A DNA stretch of 64,000 bases from positions 41,634,846-41,698,845 of the forward strand of contig CM074193.1 of assembly GCA_037179385.1 (NCBI GenBank), in the 5' to 3' direction. Source of the DNA: Holothuria scabra (lineage: Eukaryota; Echinodermata; Holothuroidea; Aspidochirotida; Holothuriidae). Position 1 is the first letter of the stretch, and every line of letters starts with the position of its first letter. Both the position numbers and the translations under genes were made by a program. Below the pieces are notes generated by a model. The model did no database searches and was not told the origin of the DNA. It was given only the letters and a program-made list of their open reading frames with translations. Shown here piece after piece: positions 36,601 through 51,600 of this stretch.

Positions 36601-39600
36601 CTCTACAATTTTAACACTTGTTGCAGTTTTGATGTAGTTTATTCCAAGAGGAACAATTGGCCATGGTAACTGCATTGTCAAGTGGTTAGAGCACCAGACT
36701 CAGGAGATCAAGAGTTAGAGTCCTTGACAGGTCATGTGGAAGACTTTAAAAATGGAACCTACTGCCATTTTTCTTCTGAGCTCAGCATTAACAACAGAGT
36801 AGGGAAAACTACAAGTGAGCCCCAACTGGAGCAAATACTGTGGTCCATTTGACTTGAACCAATTGGTCTGAAACTGGGCAGGAATCATCTAACTAAATAA
36901 TGAACAACAAATCTAAGAGAAACATGACTTCATGAGCCTATATTAAGGTCTGCAGAGGGAAATGACAGCAACTGGTTTTAACCAGAGTTTCTGTCAACCC
37001 ATTCTCAGGGTTGTAGAAGTTTGTGAGTTGATCGCATCTCAGTGATTTGGGATGCCATTTGAAGCAAAACGTGAATACCATGATTACTCAAGTCCCAAAA
37101 CAGTAGACCAAACAAAAGTCACATATAGTACTTTCCTTTCTCCTGTCAGTGAACAGGAAAGAAGACAGGCTGCTTCAGCAAGCATAACAATAATTCCCCA
37201 GTCTTTGTTTATCCTTGGGTGACTGTAATTTTGCCCCTCCCTCAAATAATGATGCCTTAGCCAGCATCCGATATACATGGAACCACTTCCTTCATCTAAA
37301 CATAGGAGATGGGTGGGCAAAACTTGTTGATCAAAAGTTTGGTAAGGCATAGACTGGCAAAAAGGAGATATGCCTGACATGCTGAAGGGGAAACCAGCAA
37401 GGAAACATCATCCCCTGGGACTGTCACAGAGAAATCTAAACATTTTAAAGACCTTATGCCATCAATTGCCAGTAGGCATGGTTATTAAATTTCCATGCTT
37501 TTCTAAATTGTCATGAATTCACGTACTGCTTAGCATTTACCACAGTGTGAATTGCATGCAAGCATATGCAATAACAGTTGCTATTTTCATGGCAAAGTTA
37601 CAGCTGTTGGAAACAGCTCAGTGGCGTAGCCAGGGGTGGGGGGGGGTACAACCCCCCTCCACCCCTCGTGACCCAACCTGGCAATGCCAAAGAACGCCTA
37701 AAATAGTGGTTTTTCTCTCTATCCTCAGACTTTTCCCCTCATGTCTTGCCACCAAAACCCCCCATGGCACACCCACCCCCTTGTGACACAATCCTGGCTA
37801 CACCCCTGAAACATCTAGTATGTGAAGTGAATCACATCAATTCATGGTAACTTGGTTCACATTGTGTATGATTTGATGTTGTTATGAATGAGAGATCAAA
37901 GTTTGTTGAAACAGCATTGAACCTTAAAGGTTTGCAGATTGTTAACCTGTTGAAAATCCTGGTAGCTGACATTTTTTTTAGTCAGTTGGATGTAGTAGTA
38001 TGGCTAAGTTCCTAACCAAATGGTTCAAGTTTTTTTTTCTTTGAGGTGTGTGTGGTTACTAGTTTCTTTTTTCTGAATTGATGCTCATCTCTCCACATTC
38101 TTCACTTTTAGGAGGAATGTATCCTTGAGGGAACAACAGATTTAGACATACTTTTTGGAGATGCAGGAGAAGACTTTGACAGTGTGAAAAAAGGATTGCA
38201 AGAGACAAGCAATGAGGACCACTTGGCAAGTTATCAGACTGGGTTTGTCAGGCCACAGAAAAGACGGCCCAGAGTTACAGCAGTTTGTGCCACTGACAGA
38301 CACCATGAGGCAATATTAAAGGAATCTGAGCTAAAAGAAAAGAGGAAACCTGTAAGACTAAATGCCTTCCACATTTTTGGGTGCTTGCATATCTTAGAAA
38401 AAAGTTCTCTTGAGATTGTCATAAAATTCTCGTGAGAATCTTGTGAGATTCTTAAGAGAAATTGGGACCTCCCCTTACAAAAAAGATGTTCGAAATACGC
38501 CCATGTCGCCATGGGTGGTCTTGGTTAAGACATGGTTTTTAACCCTGTGACATGGGTCAGACCATGTCATTCTTTTGTCTTTTAGCAAAAATGCTTGTCA
38601 TCATAGGATTAACCCAAGACATAACCATGAAATCCCAAGAGAGTGCCAACCCATGTCTGACATGGGTGGTTCTTGGATTAAACCATGCCTGGTGTATTGA
38701 TGAATTCTTAACCCATGTCAGAACAATGGCAGGGAGAGAAAACACAAGAGTGTAGACCAAGTCAATGCAAGAAGAGTGACATGGGTTGTACCCAAGTCAA
38801 ATGAGTGTTACTATTGTCATTTATAACTTAATAGACCATGTCAGACATGGGATTAAATCTCAAACAATAGCTGACTTAGTATTTCTAACTGCGGACATGG
38901 GTAAACCCAAGAAAATACAAGCCAAACCACTGGTATGAATAACCATGTCACAGTACATGTCAGACATGGGTGATTCTTGGTAGAACATGGCATCCCAGTG
39001 ACATGGGTGTCACTGACATGGTCTATTTCTTGGGCAAGTTTTGCCCAAGAATACCCAAGAAATGCCTTGGGTGAACCCAAGGAATTCGGCCACCTTTTTT
39101 GTAACGCGTTCTCATGAGAAATCCTCATGAGAAATTTCTCATCAGAAATCCTTATGAGAAATTTCTCATGAGATTCTGGTGAGAATCTTTTGAGAAACTT
39201 CTCATAAGATTCTCACATGGGAAATTTCTCATGGGATTCTCATGTGGAATCTTATGAGAAATTTCTCAAAAGATTCTCATGTAAGATATTTCATTTTACA
39301 TTCCAGGAGACATTTTGACTGCAATAATACAGTTCATGTATATAATCTGTTCTTCTTATAGTACTATGGAAGGTCATTAGTTTTCCTGTGTTCATAGAGG
39401 AAAACTGCTGGGTAACATTGGGAAGGTGATATATGTGCTTGGTTTGTCCATGCCCTCCTTCAATGGTCTAACAACTGCCTTACTCTTGGGGAAGTTACAT
39501 TAACTTTTGGAAAATTTGTCAAATACCACAATGGATCAGTCTCTGATATTTGGAGATTTCAATCTTCATATGGCAATCAGAAACTTTCTGTGGCTGCAAA

Positions 39601-42600
39601 TATTCTTTTCACCTTTAATTCTTATGGTTGCATCTACAAATTTGCTGGCCACACTCAACATGTAATAACGTATTGAATGTACTTGTTGCCAGCATGTAAT
39701 GGAAAGGTACTGTTAGGAACAATTGGAATCCATATTTTCATATGAGTGACTATGACGCTCTTGAGACTTATCCAGACATCAGTGTGAAAAATCTTCAAGA
39801 TGTTTTAGCTGTTTTCCTGCAGGACAGTCCAAACATGACTTGATAACTCCTATTCCTCAGACATGTTGATGTTGATGCCTGTGTAGGATTAATAGCCTAC
39901 ATTAATTTCTTTAACAATCCTCTGAACTTGCATGCTCCTTTGATAAATCATAAACTTGCCCAGTGTGACCCAGTGCATAGTGGCTATATGACAGTATCAT
40001 TATAGATTGGGAATTTGGATATTCTTATCTTTAACAAATGAATATTGGATAGAATTGTTTAAATCTATCTTCACGATTGACCATGAAATCTGGGAAACCC
40101 AAATTAATGCACAAACGTGATTCCATCAGTTTATATCATTAAAAATAAAGCTGGCATAAAAATTGGTGTTAGATTGGTTTTAGTCAAAAGACTAGTTCAA
40201 AGTGACTTCAAGAGTATTGTCCATTAGCTCAAAGGTCAACAGGTAACCCTTAAACATGTGTTTAACCAATGGAGGGATGTAAAAACAGGTAAATCAGTGT
40301 GCAATAAGCAGTCGGTGCATTGCGCAGATGTTTTGCTATCAGTTGACTTGAACAGAAAGGTCACTGATGCATGTGCAGGTATAAACTTACAAATCATCTT
40401 TAACCTGGGCCCACTGGCTGTCCAGGTTTCACAGTAGCATGGAGGGACCGGAATTTATTCACCCCAACGTTTGAAGTCCTTAAAACAGAAAACAATGAAG
40501 TGTTGCCCAAATTTTGTTATGACCGTGTGAGCAATTTATGTAAGTTTCTTCTGAAAGGAACACAACCTTGTTACGTCAATCTTACAGGAAAGGTGGTTGA
40601 ATTGAATTTGTTGGACAAATTCCAGTCACTGGTTTAGCAAGTAGTGCTCATTCTTTTACTGTGACTGCACTTTTCTTTACAGAACATTGCCTTTCAAAAA
40701 ACTCAAATGGATTTTAAAACTTCACGTCAGCTTTTCACTTCTCATTTCAAACTAGACATTGTGTTAGGATCAAGGATTTTTCTTTGAGCTCAACAGGGCT
40801 GAAAATTAACAACTGTGGTAATATACTTACTGTGGTTTTAAAAGACAAGAGGAATCTTCTCTGTCTGTCTCATTGATTCCTTCAAGGACTTTATCAGGTA
40901 TCTTTTCGAAAGTTTTAGCGTACCTTTAGTTAGCATGCATGTGTTCAGGATTCATATATATGGTTCTAAACAAAAATTTCAAGTGAACGAATCCTGGGTA
41001 CTGCTGAATTCTGGTTCCCCTTAGGCTTCTCTTCCATGTAATATTCAGTTTGGTGTTCCTCGGAAATAATTTCTAAGCCCTGTCCTTTTCTTGTTATATA
41101 CATCATATCTGGGAATAGCTGTGGAATGCTTCAAACATATCAAGCAAAGTTGCACATTTTCTGTCAAAATCCATAAGGGACATTGCTGGTCATGAAATGT
41201 GCATTTGCACTGTCAAGTCTACGATAGATGATAACTGCCTGTAAATAATTCATAATGAATCAGAATTTATTTTTTAGAAACTGATTTTGCATGTGATGAT
41301 TCAAAGTTAGACAACCTATCACATACTCTGTTGGTTTCTGTAATATCTGTAATTGTTTGCAATCTTGGTGTCGTTATGGGTGAATACCTCACAGCAGAGG
41401 AACAAGTCAATTCTATTTGCATGTCTACATTATATATCATATCATATCTGGCAAGTTGAAAGGGTTGAGAAAAATCTTGATAACTCCACCACCAAGAGCC
41501 TCATCCATGCAGGCTAGACTATAAAAGCTCCCTCCTTTATCATTTAAACATCATTTCACTTGTCTCAACTGCAAAGAATTCAGAATATTGTTCCTAGAAA
41601 GTTGTGTCTGTTAAGCACATGTGAGTTGAAACTGGGATATGTAAAGAATTACATTGGCCACCCATCTATGTTTGTAAGGAATACAACTACCATGCAAAAA
41701 CTGCAGACTGAAATAAAAAACAGAAGAAGGTATGCCTTTCTCTTTAATGTGAGCATTTAAGTGATGTAGCCTCTTCTGCCCTCATGCTTACTTTGGAACC
41801 CACATAGCTTTGGCTGATGTCTTGAGGTACACATATCCAGTTTGGATAAAAATTTCACCAAATTGTGTAGATTTAGTTCTTTTTACGTATGAAAACTGCC
41901 TTTTTGCTTAAACCTTCCTGAAGATGTAGGGATTTTCTTTCCAACAATCTCCGAGTGTATGTACGTAAAAGCATTTTTTAGAGACGTACAGTAGGTAATT
42001 GCCATACCTGTAATTCTCAGTCTTCCCAAAAGTATCTTTCATTGTGCAATGGTTCATGTAGCTGTAGTTGCAATAAGAATCCTTGTTGGAATAAAATAGT
42101 TAGAAAGCAAGAAATAAAGTGGCTTCTATAGCATTCCCTTTGGAATTGTTTTTCAACTGAGTATATTCTGCTGTTTGACTGATATGTCATAAATTCTGTT
42201 TCATCGCAGATGGGATTATTGTCAAGACTTAGTTCATCTGAAGATTCTGAGGTAGGTTCAATCAAATTAGAATTAACAAGGTCAGTAGTAAGGATGTTGA
42301 TTTCAGGGGTGTGAAATTTCTGCATTGTAGCAGAATTCCCCTTTTTCTGTTTCCTTTTTTGATTTCAAATTCAACTTTTTGGAAAGTTCACATTGTGATA
42401 ATTTTTAACTGTGTTAACATTAAAAAGGACTTGGTGTGGAACTAGAAGATTTTGGCAACTTTTCACATTTTACACAGTGTTCAAAGCATTTGCAAAGTTT
42501 TTGTGTAGTGTTACCTTATCAGTGCTTAGCATAAGTTAATATTTCTAATAGAGAATGTACATAGGCTAATTGGAATTAAGCAACTTTTGCAGGTTTTTTG

Positions 42601-45600
42601 TGACTGTTTTAAGTGTCCATAAACAGAAAAGAAAACTTTATAAAAAAAAAAAATAATGTCTGATTTCAATTAATTGGTAGTAGAACATTGCTTTGTGATA
42701 GGATTGACTATGGAGGGTTGATTTTGGTACATTCTGAGACCAATATTTTGTAGGAGGGAAATGGATGCCTAGCATAATTTTCTTGTGCCTGTCAGAGGAA
42801 TGAATTTTCTTTCTTACAAAATTGGGAAATTTCATTATGCAAGCATAAGCCCCAAAAGTTATACTGAAAGGTCAAAGGTCATTAGCAGTCACAAGAGGTC
42901 AAATGGTAAATTCCTTAGAAATTGCGTGTAAACAGGTAAGTGTGACTTATCTCATTTTAAGTATTTTGAGTTGGCCATATTGAGTAGATGATCCCTATTT
43001 TATTTGGTGGAGGTCAAAGGTCATTTGATGTCATGCAAGGTCAAAAGATCAAAACTTTTGAAACACTATATATCTCACGAATGGTACATGTGACTATGCT
43101 CATATTTCTGGTGTAGGTTAGCCTCATTGAGTAGATGATCGATAACGATTTTTGTGGAGGTCCAAGGTCATTTGGGGTCATGAGAGGTCAAAAGGTAAAA
43201 ACTTGTTAACACGATATTTCAAGAACGGTACATGTGACTAAGCATGGTGTGTAGGTTGGTTGCATTGAGAAGATGATCCCATTTGATTTTCGTGAGGGTC
43301 AAATGTCATTTTGGGTCAGCATGGTCAAAGCCTGACAAACTTGCTTGCACAGTTTTACAAGAAAGGTAACTTGTAGGGTCCTGATACTTGTGATGTAGAC
43401 GGTGCATAGTGAATAAATGATCCCAATAATTTTTCGTGAAGGTCAAATATCATTGTGGTTCACAAGGGGGATCTCAATGTTAGAAACTTGGATGCCTTGC
43501 ATGTTTACTTTGTGAGTACATTATGGAGCACTGTTAATGTGAAGAAAAAGCCCTACACTTTAGGGCCAAGCAAGCTGCTAGAATTGAATAGGACATCTCA
43601 GCCATTGTTACCCCAGAAAAGGTGTATTCTCGGGGGAAGCTTGTTACTGTAATTGTGGCAGTTAGTCCCAATTAAACCAACCTTGTTGCTCCATTGAGCA
43701 AATAGTCTTTGAAGAGGGCAAACGCCTTTAACTTTATTGATCTCAAGAAACCTGAAAAGGAAGTTCTCCAATAGATTCTGTATCATTATTTAGTTGCCAT
43801 CTCGATAGACTTGTGGTTAAAACTTGCTATTCGCTTCTAGCGTCATGGGATCACTAAGCCTTTCGGCTTTCTGATATTTAGATCTTGTTTGTAATAAGAA
43901 AAAAATCATGAACATGCTAAGTGATCTGAAAATTACCACTTAAATGGTGCTACCACTATTATATTAAATGGTCTTGATTCTTTCCAGGGAAACTGTACAA
44001 AGGAATTGAAAGTATTCTAATGCTCCTCTATTTTGACTCATGGCTGAATAAAAGATCGGCTTAATTGATGAAATTGTCTGTGACTGCTCGAACCTCTGTC
44101 TGTTAACGATTTTACCCCAACCATCTCTTGGGTGATAAATTGCAAACTATTTCTCACCGCACCTGAACACCCTCTACTCTCCTGTCCCATCTCGCATGTC
44201 TATATCGGCCAGGGAAAGGGGCTATGGGATGGGCACCTCTCTTTTAAAATTTCCTAAAAAGGTAGGTGTCCTTAGATTCAATTGGTGCCACCATTGAGAT
44301 ACAGAGACTACCTTTAAAAGTGAATTTTAGAATTTGAAAAAATTTGCCTATTTTAGGATTTAAATATGAAAAAAATGGCATCACTGAGGGGCATTGGAGA
44401 GACAATCCTTCCCCCTTTAAAAATTTTTGAGAAATTAGGCGTCCTTACATGCAATCTGATGCCATATATGATATCTTTTGAAGTAAAATCTGCTGTAATA
44501 AAGTATGGCTACCTTTAGGAAAAATGGCATCCGTGAGGGGGGGGAGAAGGTTCATATGGCCCAGTTCTTCCCCCCCCCCGAATGCACCACTGCATATGGT
44601 GCACTGCTTTTCTGCTGTCACTCAGTGTTACTTTAAAACGACACTAGGCTAGCCTCGGTATATCTCCATACATAAACTTGCTAGAATAAGATAGCAGCCC
44701 ATGCAAGTAACTCTGAAGAGAAAAGTATGGTACAGAGAAATTACATTTGCCAGAAAAATTTTTTTGCTACCATTAAACAGGGCTTAGGTAAAATATTTTA
44801 CACATGATATAACAAGATTTTGTGCAATGAATGCCCTCTAGAAAATTGTGGATGGCATTCAGGGTTACATTTGAATGGGCTACCTTGAGACTGAAGCTTG
44901 TACACAGTATTGTATATGCCCACATGTAACTTGAATTAAAACAAAAAGGTCCTAAAGGGATCATAGGCACAGATTTTGGACAACATTCTTAGGGTTAAAA
45001 AGTCTCAGAGATTCATCATCAATTTTTGAAGATATCGAAATAAATATTGACAACCTCACTTGTAACCTGTGTCAGATAGGTTTATGGAGTGAAAGGTTTG
45101 ATTTCTTTTCCTATAAAATCAAAGCAGGTGTGAACTATTGTGGTCACTTGTTTATAGATCCTTGTTAAACATTTGCACATGGATGCCTTTTATACACATC
45201 TTTCAAGGGATCTCCAGGAAACTTGCACAAAATGTTCCTTGTGTGGAAGGCCATTGGGTGTTTTCAGAACTTTGTGGTTTAAGGTCCCATGTAGGCCATG
45301 TGGCCCATTTTATGAAATTTTGCACAATGCTTCTCTTGCAGATATTTTGTCACAATGTTAATAATTTGTCATCATGTAATGATACCCTCTTAGTGTTACA
45401 GTACCTGCAGGGTGTTTAGAAATGTGGTTTGTGACTTTTGTGGTTTTCTGGAATTTTGTTCCAGGGTCTCAGGTGGACCCTATGACCCCATTTCATGAAA
45501 AGCTGCAGTTTGGACAACAGACTCTCTTGTACAATGCTGATGGCAATTGTCATAATGATGATTGGTTCACAGTAACCAACATTTTCTGGTCTAGCCATTG

Positions 45601-48600
45601 GTTGTACTCCACTCGGTCATCTTACAATTCTAAGCCTTCCCCAGTCTAAATTGCAGACTGCAGCATCAACTGCATAAGAAGTTGAAGCACAACCAGGAAT
45701 CACTATTTTTCAGATTGCACTTGGAAGTGATGACAGGTAATCTGTAGTTGCAGAAGAATTGAAACAGGATGTGTTCTTTGACACTAATACTCCCCAAAAT
45801 TTAGAAGAGACACATACCTATGACATAGTTCTTCAGTACAGTTATTTTACAAATACATTCATTCCCTACAAAAACTTCATTGCAAATTAAGCCTATTTCT
45901 TGTGAATTCCAAGTCAAATCTGTTTTTGTAAGTTTGCATAAGATAATGAACTAGTCTATTGCTGCTTTTGATGAGCATCTCCATTTTTAATAGCTTACAG
46001 GCTTCAGTTAATTGATAAAATTGTTATGTTTGTATTGTTGTATGGTTGCAAAACCTGGAGTTTAGGACAGGAAACAGTTGCATGCATTTCACCTTAACTT
46101 TTGTAAACAGGTCTTAAAGGTTAGAAATAGTACCCCAAATTGTATGGTCTTTGGTGAACTAGCCTGGGAGGTATAAGATTAGCATAGTTGAACTTTTGGG
46201 GTCTGTGATGGTAATTTTTCATGTGGAAGCTCTGTGAGATTCCCTGTATTGAATTAGCCTTGGTTGAAAAAAACATTAAACTATAAAGGTTAAGTGACTT
46301 TGCTGAAGAAAGAATGGTCCACTGAAGTTCATAATAACACTCAGTGTAAAAATTATCCAATATTTAAAAAAATGTGAAATTAGAAAAATACCTCACTGCC
46401 CTTTTTTTACTAATCATTTAAACTTGTGTAGATTTCGTTGCAGTTACAGCAAAATTCCCTTAGTAATTGGAAGATATCAGAACATTCTGTGTAATGAAAG
46501 AATTTGTACCCTTTGTTCTCAGGATTGTGATGAATTTCATTGGAATGTCCAAAATTTTAGTCCGGAGATGTAACTATTTTTAGCCCTATTATAGAAGATA
46601 TTCCGGTGCCCTAGCTGAAATAAAACCGTTCTTCTAGATTGGTTACATTAATTCTTCAGTTAATGTAAGTTTATTCTGCAGGAAAATTATCCATAGTTTT
46701 TGAACTGCCCCATAGCTGAACTTGAGGGTGAAGCTGAATTTTTTTCTAATTCAAATGTTGTATTTTCTTTGTATGGATTTCTTTGCTAATTGACATCTAA
46801 TGTTATTTTTAAGTTTGTATTGTACTTTCACATAAATCTTTTTCCTTATCATTTTCTCAGTTTTTGAGTTCTTTTATTCTTATTTTTAGTCCTTTGTTTA
46901 TGTTTTTCATATTTATTTTGTAAATACTGTTGTATGTTAAGTCTCTTCCACCTCATATTGAGGATACAAACAGAATTTTCTGAAGGGGAAAGTGAAACAG
47001 GCAAACATAAAATACCCTGTAACTTGGTAAGGTGACTTTGATAACTCAAAGCCATCCAAGCCTGTATGTGATCAGTTTTGTTTACTTCAGTCTCCAAGAA
47101 TGTTGGCCTAATGTTCAAATCCTGATGTGGGCTTGTTTTGGGATATGACCTGTACATCAACACAATGCAGCCTGTTTGTGAACTTTGTGTGTTCAAATAT
47201 GGTTATCTGGTGGGACTAATAAAACTGCTATAAATTGTAATAGTTAGTCAAACATTGAAACAATATCACCAAAAAGACTAAGCCATCCTTGGTCTGTCAT
47301 GCATAAAGGTAGGAATTCTCAATAAACTAATGAGACTGAGGCCAGTCTTCAACAATGCTGTTCTGTATGTATTGTTACAATGTTTGTGATAGCATTGCAT
47401 CTTTGCATTCATATGAGCATGACCTCATACTTAGTACATGGATTTCTTAGCATATTTTGTTCAACTCAAGGGGAGAGAGAAAAACCGCTTTTTTAGGTGT
47501 TTCTTTGCATTTCAAGGTTGGGTAAAGGTGGGGGAAGGGGGGGGGGGGTTTCAACCCCAAACCACCCCTGGTGCTATACCACTTGCTTTCCTGCATTAGT
47601 AGTTTCTTAATCCTCTCTACCATTTTAGGAGGACTATTCATCTGTTAGTGAAGATAATTTGTCCAGTGCAAAAAAACTATCTCCTACAAAGAGTGAGGGG
47701 CGTCCTTGGGTCAAGCATGTGCCACAGCTGAGGAGAATGAACAGAAGAGCATTTGGGATTGAGTCTGAGGGGAGGACCTTTTCATCTCATAAAGTTTTTG
47801 GAAAAATGGATCGAAAAAAGATTGAAGATGGTCTCTCAGCCAAGATAACTGTAAGTTAAATAGAGGGATAGTCAAGATCTTCAATGATCAGTTAGATTCA
47901 AGATACATGTATGCTTTAAGAATGTAAAAGAACATGAAAAGGTAACTATGTATTGAAATATCTTTCATTGTCTTTTATGATTTTGAAATTTCCTGTGCAT
48001 GAGCCAGGACTTCTTTAATTTAATTTTGTTATTAAACTAAACTTTCCTTCTTTTGTTGTAAAACATTTAATTTCTTTGCCTGATTGGATCTTATCACCTC
48101 AGGGATGAAATTAAGCACTCTAAATGCACACTTGATGGTTTCACATCTGAAAATTTGATTAGCAGTGACATATGTAGAAGAAAAGACAAAAAGTTGTATT
48201 ACATTGGGGGTTAGCTAACAGGTCAGTCAAGTATGCTTGATTTGCTTTCCACACATTGTGAACATAATGAAAGCATAAAATCCCTCAAGGGCATTGATCA
48301 TGTAACAAACCAGATACCAGGTACACCCCACACTGTGGCAGGCTCAACTTGAACCATTCGGTTGGAAACTGGGCTGTAAAACTCCATGTTAACTAGCTAC
48401 ACCCTAATAGATGAAAGGTGGTCTTGCATTTTTGCAAAGAATTTTGTCACAGCATGTGTGCTTTTATTTAGAACCATTGGCTTTTTCTTCGTTAAGCCCA
48501 CTTGATATAATCTTGTCATGTTATATCTGCAGGTGGTAGGGGTTTAGTTTGAGCTCTCATGATCACATGAAGCAAAAATGAGTGGACACATAAACAACGC

Positions 48601-51600
48601 TGCATTCCATACAGTGCTGGATGTGAACACTTCACATAGAAAAAAGGCCTTTTTTTGAAATTTAACAAAAGAATGCAAACTGGATAACTTAATTGTACCC
48701 TGATCAATGTCAAATAATATCAGTTTGATATGACAAAGGAGGGTGTACCTAGCCAATACGGCCAAGAGACATATCAAATGCCCATAGCACCCAGTAGTTA
48801 ATCAGTAAGATGAAGTTTAACCACATGCATACAATACCAACTTGAATGTGTTTTATATTCAACCAGATAAAACAGCAAAGATTAGAATATGGTCAAGTTC
48901 AAGTTGGGTCTCAACTTCAGGGTCATTCTATGCCAAGTCAACAAATTGTCCCCAGGTGACCATCTCAGATTTTGATGGTCTTCTCATATTATGTTGCTGC
49001 CTGCATAGGAAAAAGGAACACACTGAAATTTTTGGGCCCATAGCACAAGCAGTTTGGGAGTAACTGCCTTCTAAAAAGTATTGCACAATGCCATATTTTC
49101 ATGCCAAATGTTGCTTTTGAGTTTTTTCATGAATTTGAATGACGATAACTTTTCATAGGAAAGAGGTATAAGGCCCATGGTGGCGATATAAATATAATCT
49201 GATTTCAGATTACAGTACTTTGCTGATTTTTGGATATGTTGGCCTTCAAAAATGCAGTTTTTCACTTCCAGAAGCATTTTTTCAATTTTTGAGCTCACCT
49301 GGGCCCACTACCAATAGTCCAAAGGGCCTTAACGTTAAACCTCATTAATATTTGGTCACTTCACTATATATAAGTAAAAGGTAAGTAATACAACATGGAT
49401 ATCTAAAACGAAGATTTAGTAGGGGTCTTTACTTGACCCCAGGGAAAATTTTAAAAGGGGGCCCTACTTTGGAGAGGTCATTGACCTTTTGGGCAATTAT
49501 ACAGAGATTTGAAACTTTCACTAAGGAAGGAGACAAGTCTGATGCTAATTCTGTAAGAATTTCACCTATGTTTATATACCTCCTTCAAGGTCAAATTACA
49601 GGATGAAAATAGCCCCTTTGGCCTATTTAAAGGATGTACTATGAGCCCTCCAGCACTATATTACAAAATATGAACATTTCATCAGAGATGTTTCTGCTTG
49701 TACTCATAGCAAGAGATCATGTGCACAGCTACAACAAATTGTAATCCTGCTTGCCTTCTACTCTTTGAGAAATTAATTCCTAAAGTTGGGTATCCAGACA
49801 CGTTCTTTGCTGAAACACATTCAGGAATAATGGACCACCATATTCAAGGGCCCATATCTTCACAACCAAACAAGATACAACTGTGCCGCATAGTGAGTTA
49901 GTTAGAGGCCGCAGCCCTCCCTTTTTCGCCAGATCAACAATAAACAATACAGGAAATTAGCAGTGCAATTCCCTCATACCTCTGCTTTCTCTTAGGTCAG
50001 TCTCCCCTTTTTTGAATGTCTGGATCTGCACCTGTCTTGTGTCAACATTTTTTGTGTCCACAAACCGCGCATGAACAGTCATATTTTGCTTCACTCATGG
50101 AAAGCACACTCAAGCATGCAATATGACTGCATATTGTGTTCAAAGAACATGCAAAGTTGTACATTCAAACTTGCCTTTTCGTCATCTGATGTGTATTGCA
50201 ATCTGATGCAAGTATAGCATATCTACAATGGCTGTTTATGAGTTTTCTCCTCCCTACAGAAATATATCTCCCAGTGACACTGTACAACCAGAGAATGATG
50301 ATTAATCAGGTATTGCATCATAGTGTGTTACACAAAATGAACAATTGCTACACAAATTATCCCAAATTGTGTTGCAAATTTTGTATGTAAAACATGTGGG
50401 TTTTTATCAATTTTGTGATAAAGGGGCTCAGAAACCACAAATTTGCCATGCAAGTTTTGTACACTAAATTATTCCTTGACTTCAGTATATACAATACAGT
50501 GAAAGACAGATATGTGCACACACATACTACATACATTGTAAACATTGCAGGGAATAATTAAGCAAGCATTCAAATTTTGCTTAGCAGTTTTGAAGATTTT
50601 CGAGGTCTTTCACACACTGTTTGTGAAAATGCAAGGGTTACGCACACAAAAAAATTGCTACACAATTTTTCATTTGTGTAGCAACTTGGCCAGCTGCTTG
50701 TGTAGCAAATTGCGATGCGTTACTATATAAATTATTCCCTGCATTGTACAAGTCATTGTGTGTGGTCTTTTAAGTATTGTACGTACATCCATGCAAAATG
50801 TCAGGTCTACAAATTCCAACTAGTGTGGTTGGAGTGCTGCAGTTTGCAGTGGCTCTGCACTAGCTAGCTGCACTCAGGCTTAACATGTGTAACAACAGTG
50901 CATTCAGCATACATATATACCCTACTGTACATATAAACTCTAGGTGCTGTTTGTTTCAGCTACACTATATGCATGCAGACCAATGTGCTCTCCCACATTG
51001 CTCAGCAATGGAGTAGGGAAAACAAGCCAGTATGCCACAACTGGAAAAAAGGCTGTGGCCAGCTCGACTTTAATCAATTGGTTGGAAAGTGGACAGTAAA
51101 ACCCTGTCTAGCCTAACCTAACCCACATCATATGCTCAGTATATGGACAGAACTATTTACTTGTAGACTAAAACACCCCATTAGAGTTGTGCTTTTGCCT
51201 TTGCTAAAAACAAATTGAGTCATGAGTACAACTGGGCAATTGGCTTTAACTGCTCACTGAATGCATGTGCTATAGACCCTGCTCTATTATTGGCCTTGCA
51301 GATAGGTGGGAAGACAAAACTGCAGATGCAGCATTTCCACCAGGTCTATTAATCTTCTTTTCCTGAGCTTTGGGGAACTATACGGGGAGGCAGCTTTTAT
51401 GGGCAGTTTCATAGCATGCAGTTAGGGACCTTTGATGGACTGTTGGCTACAGGTAATACAATGGGGAATGTGAGCATTGGGCATGACATTTCTTTAAGTC
51501 TGTTGTGGTCATAGTAAATTTGAATTAATGAAATTCCAGCTGTTTTCTACTCCATATATGAAATTTTGACCATCTACTTCAATCTGTTTTTGTGGTTTAA

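Noticed and set aside
45138..45650. Overlapping open frames in intron 27 (93, 62 and 75 codons)
   Set aside because: No acceptor/donor pair in a phase that fits the gene and no recognisable family; probably old repeat sequence.
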